NCBI GenBank assembly: GCA_903840825.1
Contig: CAIMHL010000135.1
Span: forward strand, 1-9,951
DNA from: an uncultured beta proteobacterium
GTDB lineage: Bacteria; Pseudomonadota; Gammaproteobacteria; Burkholderiales; Burkholderiaceae_C
Direction of reading: 5' to 3'
DNA: 9,951 nucleotides
The notes below the pieces were generated by a model, which saw nothing but the letters and a program-made list of their open reading frames with translations, searched no databases and had not been told where the DNA came from. The position numbers and the translations under genes were made by a program. Below are positions 1 to 5,405 of this stretch, one piece after another. How positions within the stretch are numbered: the first letter of the stretch is position 1; every line of letters starts with the position of its first letter.

Positions 1-153
1 CTAACCGGTCGCTCGTGACCGACTCTTTGCAGCCCAGAACTGCCGAAAGGCAGGTTTTTTGACTGACCGTTTACGCTGCGTCCCCGACTTACGTTGGTGC
101 AGCGTGAATGACCGGAAATGGGCCTTTTGCGGACGGCGGTGAGAAATCGGCTA
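1..153. repeat. Hairpin-rich non-coding segment, probable degenerate dispersed repeat
   Basis: This stretch holds no gene that I can support. It contains three stem-loops in a row: a 5-bp arm pair CGGTC/GACCG at 6-10 and 17-21, CTGCC/GGCAG around a GAAA loop at 40-53, and a 12-pair stem with two G-T wobbles (68-79 with 99-110, 19-base loop). The hexamer TGACCG recurs at 16, 64 and 109. The overall look resembles short, degenerate intergenic repeats that I recall as common between genes in Comamonadaceae genomes. That identity is from memory and was not checked. It lies downstream of the minus-strand binding-protein gene and could also act as its 3' end. Confidence 0.4.
40..60 (+). terminator. 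Possible weak intrinsic terminator
   Basis: A 5-bp stem CTGCC/GGCAG with a GAAA tetraloop (40-53) is followed by G and six T (55-60) on the plus strand. This is the form of a short Rho-independent terminator for a plus-strand transcript arriving from left of the window. The stem is short, and it sits among other hairpins of a probable repeat, so it may be incidental. It is in the wrong orientation to end the minus-strand gene at 154-894. Confidence 0.3.
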
Positions 154-894
154 CTACCGGTATGGGTCGCAAGCCGCCGTCAGCACAATACCGTGCCTTT
201 TTAAAGCAGCGGTAATAAAGCCCGTTGAACCCATCTCCAGCACAAAAGCCTGCAAGTAGCTGGCCGCTTCTTCGCCGCGGCTTTTGGGCGTGCCCATTGC
301 CTGACCAATCACCATAAAGCGCCCGGGTAGCAAGCGCAGGCCTGGCACGCGGCGGACATCGGCTTCCAGTTGTTGTTTGACACCAGCAGCCACCTCATGG
401 TGTTGCACCATGAAGGTGTCGACCACCAGTTGGGAACTGCCAGCGCGTTCAATCTGGGCGTGTTTTAACTCGCGGCTCAGGTGCAGATCGTAGGCACTGC
501 CTTTGCCGACCGTCACCCGGATGCCTGCCCGGTCTACTTCTTCGTTCTGCTGAATCGGTGAGTCTTCCCGCACCAGATAGCTGCCTTCAATCAGCACATA
601 AGGCTGTGTGAACGAAATTTCTTGGCCACGCAGCGGATCAACAGCAAAGAAACCAATGTCGGCAGCCTCGGTCCTCAGCGCCTCAACCGACTTGCTGGCG
701 GTGTCAAACACCACCAGTTCCACATCGACGCCCAGGCGTTCGGCAAAAGTGCGTGCGAGGTCGATCGAGATGCCTACGGGTTGGCCGGTGAGGGGGTCCA
801 AGTTGGCAAGAATCGGGTTGCCTAGATTAATGGAGGCGCGAAGCTTGCTTTTGGGTGCAAATGAACTAAGCAAAGAAGAAGTCAACGTCGTCAT
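154..894 (-). CDS. Family 3 solute-binding protein lacking a signal peptide
   Basis: The 246-residue product has the periplasmic binding protein fold of the amino-acid (SBP_bac_3) class. Visible landmarks are the first-lobe strand near residues 18-26, the GISIDLARTFAERLGV stretch at 41-56, the DIGFFAVDP segment at 79-87, FTQPYV at 95-100, and VGKGSAYDLHLSR at 129-141, which forms the start of the second lobe. No hydrophobic export signal precedes the fold: the first 18 residues are polar and serine-rich, so the protein looks cytoplasmic, or uses an unseen upstream start. An AGAGG lies directly against the ATG with no spacing, whereas a TTG at codon 4 would have a 9-base spacing and may be the true start. 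It lies 46 bases behind lysA on the same strand without a visible terminator between them, so co-transcription is plausible. The ligand cannot be read from sequence, and no transporter permease or ATPase is in view. Confidence 0.85.
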   Translation of the reverse strand: MTTLTSSLLSSFAPKSKLRASINLGNPILANLDPLTGQPVGISIDLARTFAERLGVDVELVVFDTASKSVEALRTEAADIGFFAVDPLRGQEISFTQPYVLIEGSYLVREDSPIQQNEEVDRAGIRVTVGKGSAYDLHLSRELKHAQIERAGSSQLVVDTFMVQHHEVAAGVKQQLEADVRRVPGLRLLPGRFMVIGQAMGTPKSRGEEAASYLQAFVLEMGSTGFITAALKRHGIVLTAACDPYR

Positions 895-940
895 CCTCTG
901 AAAAAAATTACCAGCCTGTTTTCAGCCGCAGCGATGGCAT

Positions 941-2230
941 TTAAAGTGGGGTACTGCCTACCAAGATTTCATTGCGCATCTGGTCAGCCATCGTTTCCCG
1001 GGTGCGAATGACATGATATTGGTTTCCATCAACGAGCAGCTCAGGCGCGCGTCCGCGCGAGTTGTAGTTGCTGGCCATGCTCATGCAGTAGGCGCCGGCA
1101 GACAGCACCGCCAACAGGTCGCCCGCTTTGACAGCCAAGGCGCGGTCGTGCCCAATCCAGTCGCCACTTTCACACACCGGACCGACTACATCCCAGGTTT
1201 GCTGCGCTTCTTCGCTGCTAACGAGCGGCACGATCTGGTGGTAGGCCTGGTACATCGCCGGGCGTGGCAGGTCGTTCATGGCGGCGTCAATGATGCAAAA
1301 GTTTTTTTGCTCGCCCGGCTTCAGGTACAGCACCTCGCTTAAGCAAACCCCTGCATTGCCCACTAGAGAGCGCCCAGGCTCAATCATGAGTTGGCGCGTG
1401 CCAAAGCCACGGGCATCGAGTTTGGCCAGCATTTTTTGCCACAGTTCATCTGCTGAAGGGGGCGTATCGCCGTTGTAGTTGATACCCAGACCGCCACCAA
1501 AATCTATGTGCTGCAAAGGAATGCCCGCAGCTTCAATGGCTTCCACCAAGTCCAGCATGCGGTCAACAGCGTCCAAGTAAGGGGCGATTTCAGTGATTTG
1601 GGAGCCAATATGGCAGTCAATTCCCACCACCTTGATGCCTGCCAGAATGGCGGCACGCTGGTAGGTCTGCAACACGCGGTCATGCGCTACGCCAAATTTA
1701 CTGCCTTTGAGGCCTGTGGAAATATAGGGGTGCGTTTTAGGGTCTACGTTGGGATTGACTCGAATGCTCACCGGTGCAACCAAGCCCAAGCCCAGGGCGA
1801 CGTCGCTCAAGACCTCCAGTTCGGCCTCGCTTTCAACGTTAAAGCAGCCAATGCCGGCTTGCAAAGCGCGCTGCATCTCGCTGCGTGTTTTCCCCACGCC
1901 TGAGAAGATGATTTTGCTGGCTTGACCGCCCGCCGCCAGCACGCGGTCCATGTCGCCGCCCGAGACGACGTCAAAGCCGCAACCGGCCTCAGCAAAAACC
2001 TGGATAACGCCCAAGGCTGGGTTGGCCTTCATGGCGTAACAAATCTGAACTTTTCTGCCTGCAAAACCGCGTTGATAGGCGGCCAATGCCGAAAGCATGG
2101 ACCCCTTGGAGTAAACAAAAAGCGGGGTGCCGTGTTCTTTGGCCAAGTCACTCAGGCACAGTTCCTCACAAAAAAGAGCATTGCCCCGGTAAGCAAGCTG
2201 GGGTTGACCGGGAAGATTAGTTGAGTTCAT
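941..2230 (-). CDS. lysA: Diaminopimelate decarboxylase
   Basis: This is the last enzyme of lysine biosynthesis. It decarboxylates meso-2,6-diaminopimelate to L-lysine using pyridoxal phosphate in the cytoplasm. The 429 residues match the usual length of the fold type III (alanine-racemase-like) family. The N-terminal TIM barrel carries the PLP-binding lysine K68 in YAMKANP, HIGSQI at 207-212, the glycine-rich phosphate grip DFGGGLGINY at 243-252 and EPGRSLVGNAG at 284-294. The C-terminal beta domain supplies C353-E354 in GPVCESGDW and Y381 in GAYCMSMASNYN, the residues that complete the active site across the dimer. All key residues are present, so the enzyme should be active. The start ATG overlaps the lptM stop (ATGA) and has no clear Shine-Dalgarno, which suggests translation coupled to lptM. 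The lptM-lysA order is known in other proteobacteria. Confidence 0.97.
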   Translation of the reverse strand: MNSTNLPGQPQLAYRGNALFCEELCLSDLAKEHGTPLFVYSKGSMLSALAAYQRGFAGRKVQICYAMKANPALGVIQVFAEAGCGFDVVSGGDMDRVLAAGGQASKIIFSGVGKTRSEMQRALQAGIGCFNVESEAELEVLSDVALGLGLVAPVSIRVNPNVDPKTHPYISTGLKGSKFGVAHDRVLQTYQRAAILAGIKVVGIDCHIGSQITEIAPYLDAVDRMLDLVEAIEAAGIPLQHIDFGGGLGINYNGDTPPSADELWQKMLAKLDARGFGTRQLMIEPGRSLVGNAGVCLSEVLYLKPGEQKNFCIIDAAMNDLPRPAMYQAYHQIVPLVSSEEAQQTWDVVGPVCESGDWIGHDRALAVKAGDLLAVLSAGAYCMSMASNYNSRGRAPELLVDGNQYHVIRTRETMADQMRNEILVGSTPL

Positions 2231-2454
2231 GGGGTAACAGGCGATGAGGCAGGAAGGGTAGGGGCAGCGTTCAGGGCAGGCTGTGTTGCAGGGGTCTTGA
2301 AGGATCGCAGCAGCGTTTCTGGCAAAGTGGCGCGGTTGGCCGCACTGGGCTCTTTGGGCAAATACAGGGCGCCAGGCTGACCGCAGCCCATGAGTCCTGC
2401 CGTACTTATGCCAAGGACAAAGGGAGTGACTAGAATTCTAAGGATACTTAACAT
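2227..2454 (-). CDS. lptM: Small lipoprotein LptM (YifL-type)
   Basis: This is a 75-residue lipoprotein of the LptM/YifL family, which in E. coli assists maturation of the LptDE lipopolysaccharide translocon. Residues 1-23 form a signal peptide with a hydrophobic core, ending in a lipobox L21-M22-G23-C24; Met at the -2 position is uncommon but tolerable. After the cysteine comes the family hallmark CGQPGALYLP (24-33; canonical form CGQKGPLYLP), then a low-complexity tail rich in Ala, Pro and Thr. Glycine at +2 predicts sorting to the outer membrane. The reading frame stays open upstream to 2646, but that part lies antisense to cyaY and would bury the signal peptide, so the ATG at 2454 is preferred. 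No Shine-Dalgarno is seen. The stop overlaps the lysA start in ATGA. Confidence 0.88.
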   Translation of the reverse strand: MLSILRILVTPFVLGISTAGLMGCGQPGALYLPKEPSAANRATLPETLLRSFKTPATQPALNAAPTLPASSPVTP

Positions 2455-2466
2455 CGTGAAATTGTA

Positions 2467-2796
2467 ATGACCGACCCTGAATTCATGACCGAAGCCGAAA
2501 TATTGCTTAAAGCAGTCGAGGCCAATTGCGACCGTATTAACGATAACAACCTGGCTGATATTGACAACCAGCGCACGGGCGGGATGGTGACTTTGGTATT
2601 TCCAAATAAAAGCCAAATCGTCATCAACCTGCAAAAACCCCTGCATGAAATATGGTTGGCGGCAAAGTCAGGCGGCTATCACTATAAATTTGATAGCTGC
2701 TCTTGGACGGACACCAAGGGCCAAGGGGAGTTTTTTGCATGTTTAACTCGCTACGCCAGTGAGCAGGCCGGTTGTCCCTTGGTGTTCGCGGCCTAG
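2467..2796 (+). CDS. cyaY: Iron donor protein CyaY (bacterial frataxin)
   Basis: This 109-residue frataxin homologue is of normal family length. CyaY binds iron and modulates IscS-dependent iron-sulfur cluster assembly in the cytoplasm. The acidic first helix (EAEILLKAVEANCDRINDNNLADID, about 9-33) provides the iron-binding face, and the sheet carries the conserved QRTGGMVTLVF (35-45), SQIVINLQKPLHEIWLAAK and GGYHYKF stretches, followed by a Trp (SWTDTK). The match to Comamonadaceae CyaY is close throughout. There is a second possible start, ATG at codon 7 (2485). Neither start has a Shine-Dalgarno, and the first lies only 12 bases from the divergent lptM start. The gene converges on mrcA with 14 bases between the two stops. 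Confidence 0.95.
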   Translation: MTDPEFMTEAEILLKAVEANCDRINDNNLADIDNQRTGGMVTLVFPNKSQIVINLQKPLHEIWLAAKSGGYHYKFDSCSWTDTKGQGEFFACLTRYASEQAGCPLVFAA

Positions 2797-2802
2797 GCCG
2801 CG
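2787..2802. repeat. 16-bp perfect GC palindrome over the cyaY stop codon
   Basis: CGCGGCCTAGGCCGCG reads identically on both strands and contains the cyaY TAG stop at 2794-2796. As RNA it can form a 6-bp all-GC stem with a CTAG loop on either strand. It sits at the junction of the convergent genes cyaY and mrcA (stop codons 14 bases apart), so it could stabilise or pause both 3' ends. No T-tract follows on either strand, so it is not a classical intrinsic terminator. The palindrome is seen directly; any role is inference. Confidence 0.45.
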
Positions 2803-2810
2803 TGCATGGC

Positions 2811-5204
2811 TTAGTTCTTGAATAAATCCAAAATCTTCTTCTTCTCATCGGCGGCAGGTAAGACCTGAACCTCGGCGCCCTGAGGGCCCCCCAACGGGCG
2901 ATCAAGTCCCACGCTGCTGATGCCCGCCGCATTCGCATACTCGTTGTAAAACCACTCGCCGCCTGTGTTGGTCAAACCTTCTGGCGCGCTGGGTTCCATG
3001 ACCGGGACATTTCTCAGGGCCTTCTCCATGAATTTGATCCAGACCGGCAAGCTCAAGCCACCGCCTGTTTCCCGGTCACCCAATTTGCGGGGCGAGTCGT
3101 AGCCAATCCAGGTCACTGCAGCCAATGAGGGCTGAAAGCCGGCAAACCAGGCGTCCATAGAGTCGTTGGTCGTACCTGTTTTTCCGTACAAATCAGGCCG
3201 CTTTAAGGTGGCCTGTGCGGAGGCTGCCGTGCCGCTGCGAGTAACTTCCTGGAGCAAACTCCCCATCATGAAGGCGTTGCGGGCATCAATCGCGCGTGCC
3301 GATTCATCAAGCACGGGCGGACGGGTTTCAACCAGCACTTTGCCCTTTTGCTCCGCCACTTTTGAAATAAGCCAAGGGTTGACACGGTAGCCGCCGTTGG
3401 CAAACACCGAATACGCCGACACCATTTGCATGGGCGTGACTGAGCCAGCGCCCAATGCCATCGTTAAATAGGCGGGGTGCTTGTCTTCATCAAAGCCAAA
3501 GCGCGTGATCCATTCCTGGGCATAGGGGGCGCCAATCGCCTGCAAAATCCGGATGGAAATCATGTTTTTGGATTTAGCCAAACCCCGGCGCATAGTCATG
3601 GGGCCTTCAAACTTGCCATCGTAATTTTTGGGCTCCCACGGTTGGCTTCCCGTCACGCCCGCATCAAAAAACAAGGGCGAGTCGTTGATCACAGTGGCGG
3701 GTGTAAACCCTTTTTCCAGGGCAGCCGAGTAAATAAACGGTTTGAAACTGGAGCCAGGCTGGCGCCAGGCTTGGGTGACATGGTTGAACTTGTTCTTTTC
3801 GAAGTCAAACCCGCCAACCAAGGCTTTGATGGACCCATCACGGGGGTCAATAGCCACAAAAGCACCTTCAACCTCGGGGAGCTGCGTTACTTCCCAAGTG
3901 CCCTTGCTTGTTTTTGTGACCCTGATAACGGCACCGCGGACTATTTTTATCGTGGGCGCCGCCTTGTCAGCCAGTCCCGACTGAGCAGGCTTAAGTCCTT
4001 CGCCCGTGATTTCTATCGTGTCGCCATTTTGACGAACGGCTTTGATCTTCTTGGCATCCGCTTCCAACACCATCACGGCCAACAAATCGCCATTGTCTGG
4101 GTGGTCGTCCAAGGCGTCGTTGATGGCCTCATCAAGCTCCTGCGCCTTCACAGGCAGGGTGAAAAACTCTTCGGGACCGCGGTAGATTTGGCGACGCTCG
4201 AAATCCATAATGCCTTGGCGCAGGGCCAGATAAGCGGCGTTCTGGTCGGCCGCATACAAGGTGGTGGTCACATTCAGACCCCGGGTGTAGGTCTCTTCAC
4301 CATACTGGGCAAACATCAATTGCCGAACCGTCTCGGCCACATATTCGGCGTGAACCTTGGTGTTGTCTGAGTTGGTTTTTACCTTCAGTTGTTCGGCTTT
4401 GGCTGTGGCAGCCTGCGCGGCCGTGATGAACCCGTTTTCAAGCATCCGGTCAATGATGTGCAGTTGCCGAGTGCGGGCGCGCTTGGGGTTGATGATCGGG
4501 TTGTAGGCCGAGGGCGCTTTGGGCAAGCCTGCCAGCATGGCCGCTTCAGCCACGGTGACGTCTTTCAAGGGCTTGTCAAAGTAAGCCTCTGCGGCGGCAG
4601 CAAAGCCGTAGGCCCGGTTGCCCAGAAATATCTGATTCATGTAGATCTCAAGAATCTGATCCTTGGACAGCATGTGCTCAAGCTTGAAAGTGAGCAGGAT
4701 TTCGTAGATCTTGCGGGTGTACGTTTTCTCGGTCGATAAATAAACGTTGCGTGCGACCTGCATGGTGATGGTCGAGGCGCCTTGGCTCTTGACGCGTCCC
4801 AGGTTGGCAATGGCGGCGCGCAACACCCCTTTGTAATCCACGCCCCCGTGCTCGTAAAACCGCGCGTCCTCAATCGCCAGAACCGCATCGGTCATGACCT
4901 TGGGTATGTCCTTGATGGGGGTCAGGTGGCGACGTTCTTCACCAAACTCCCCGATCAAGATGCCCTCAGCTGAAAAAATACGCAAAGGCAACTTTGGGCG
5001 GTAGTCCGAAAGCGAGGAAATATCAGGCAGGTTCGGAAAGGCAACGGCCAGTGCGATGGCCAGGATGATCAGCACACAAGTGACACCTGCCACCGCTAGT
5101 CCGCTTAACCAAAGGAAAGTCTTTAGCAGCCAATGCATCGGCTTTTTGCCTGCGCGGGCGTCGCTGGTTGAACTTTTTTCAGAAGATGGGGGTTTTGAAG
5201 ACAT
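2811..5204 (-). CDS. mrcA: Penicillin-binding protein 1A (bifunctional peptidoglycan synthase)
   Basis: This class A PBP polymerises lipid II into glycan strands and cross-links the stem peptides on the outer face of the inner membrane. The 797 residues have the normal layout: a Ser/Lys-rich cytoplasmic tail (1-23), one membrane anchor (about 25-57), and a GT51 glycosyltransferase domain (about 75-245) with catalytic E112 in EDARFYEHGG, QGASTITMQVARN at 141-153 and KIYEILLTFKLE at 165-176. A PCB_OB linker domain follows (about 335-440), then the transpeptidase domain with the SxxK motif S485-S-F-K488, SKN at 545-547 and KTGT at 675-678. All catalytic motifs are intact. The gene, also called ponA, is divergent from pilM, as in Pseudomonas and other proteobacteria. 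No Shine-Dalgarno is visible before the ATG at 5204; Met23 (5138) is a weaker alternative start. Confidence 0.97.
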   Translation of the reverse strand: MSSKPPSSEKSSTSDARAGKKPMHWLLKTFLWLSGLAVAGVTCVLIILAIALAVAFPNLPDISSLSDYRPKLPLRIFSAEGILIGEFGEERRHLTPIKDIPKVMTDAVLAIEDARFYEHGGVDYKGVLRAAIANLGRVKSQGASTITMQVARNVYLSTEKTYTRKIYEILLTFKLEHMLSKDQILEIYMNQIFLGNRAYGFAAAAEAYFDKPLKDVTVAEAAMLAGLPKAPSAYNPIINPKRARTRQLHIIDRMLENGFITAAQAATAKAEQLKVKTNSDNTKVHAEYVAETVRQLMFAQYGEETYTRGLNVTTTLYAADQNAAYLALRQGIMDFERRQIYRGPEEFFTLPVKAQELDEAINDALDDHPDNGDLLAVMVLEADAKKIKAVRQNGDTIEITGEGLKPAQSGLADKAAPTIKIVRGAVIRVTKTSKGTWEVTQLPEVEGAFVAIDPRDGSIKALVGGFDFEKNKFNHVTQAWRQPGSSFKPFIYSAALEKGFTPATVINDSPLFFDAGVTGSQPWEPKNYDGKFEGPMTMRRGLAKSKNMISIRILQAIGAPYAQEWITRFGFDEDKHPAYLTMALGAGSVTPMQMVSAYSVFANGGYRVNPWLISKVAEQKGKVLVETRPPVLDESARAIDARNAFMMGSLLQEVTRSGTAASAQATLKRPDLYGKTGTTNDSMDAWFAGFQPSLAAVTWIGYDSPRKLGDRETGGGLSLPVWIKFMEKALRNVPVMEPSAPEGLTNTGGEWFYNEYANAAGISSVGLDRPLGGPQGAEVQVLPAADEKKKILDLFKN

Positions 5205-5251
5205 CCAAGGATTTTATTGGAAACCTGAGTGCCGATAAAAAGGCCCTTTCC

Positions 5252-5281
5252 CACCTAAAGCACAGGCAGATATCTTAGGTG
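5252..5281. repeat. 7-bp inverted repeat, 16-base spacer
   Basis: CACCTAA at 5252-5258 is the exact reverse complement of TTAGGTG at 5275-5281. It lies on the mrcA-proximal side of the divergent region, within about 80 bases of the mrcA start, so it could be a regulator site or a hairpin in the mrcA leader. It has no T-tract suited to termination. The repeat is seen directly; the function is unknown. Confidence 0.4.
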
Positions 5282-5282
5282 A

Positions 5283-5314
5283 GGTATTTTTCGCAGCTAA
5301 AAATACCGGTATTT
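5283..5314. promoter_or_regulatory. Overlapping palindromes of the GGTATTT motif (operator-like)
   Basis: GGTATTTTT at 5283-5291 pairs perfectly with AAAAATACC at 5299-5307 (9-bp arms, 7-base spacer). The second arm is shared with a perfect 14-bp palindrome, AAATACCGGTATTT, at 5301-5314. There are thus three copies of GGTATTT in alternating orientation within 32 bases, and the two structures are mutually exclusive as RNA hairpins. This could be a multi-site operator or an alternative-fold leader for either divergent gene. A simple T-run after the hairpin is lacking, which argues against a plain terminator. Confidence 0.45.
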
Positions 5315-5396
5315 ATTTTTATAAAGTAATAAAAATATTTAATTTTAAATAAATTGATGGTTAAATTGACCAGGTAATTCTTTGAAGTCGTTTTCT

Positions 5397-5400
5397 GGAG
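5397..5400 (+). promoter_or_regulatory. Ribosome-binding site that decides the pilM start
   Basis: GGAG lies 5 bases before the TTG at 5406. A start there gives a PilM whose N-terminus has the usual number of residues ahead of the first nucleotide-binding motif. A competing TTG at 5382 is preceded by AGGT at 5372-5375 with 6 bases of spacing, so the choice is not certain. Confidence 0.5.
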
Positions 5401-5405
5401 CTGCC

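Larger units (their letters stand above)
5205..5405. promoter_or_regulatory. Divergent mrcA/pilM control region
   Basis: This 201-base gap separates two divergent genes, so it should carry both promoters. The pilM-proximal part is strikingly AT-rich: only 5 of the 60 bases at 5310-5369 are G or C. It contains four inverted repeats (5252-5281, 5283-5307, 5301-5314, 5337-5350) and a direct repeat AAATTGA at 5351-5357 and 5363-5369. TATAAA at 5320-5325 could be a -10 element, but no good -35 sits at the right distance, so I do not assign a promoter. No GG-N10-GC sigma-54 element was seen. Confidence 0.6.

Noticed and set aside
895..940. Terminator between lysA and the binding-protein gene
   Set aside because: There is a T-run on the minus strand before the ATG, but I could not find a stable stem next to it.
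1508..1903. 131-codon open frame on the plus strand
   Set aside because: It is antisense to the core of lysA, with no recognisable domain or ribosome-binding site.
2455..2646. N-terminal extension of lptM upstream of 2454
   Set aside because: It lies antisense to cyaY and would place 64 residues before a signal peptide that must be N-terminal for lipoprotein processing.
3477..4370. 297-codon open frame on the plus strand
   Set aside because: It lies fully antisense to mrcA, whose protein is well conserved there. The translation has no family features, and the frame is open because of codon bias in the opposite gene.
5283..5307. Intrinsic terminator reading of the GGTATTTTT/AAAAATACC hairpin
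   Set aside because: It lies between two divergent starts, where no transcript should end; the stem is AT-rich and is not followed by a clean T-run on either strand.
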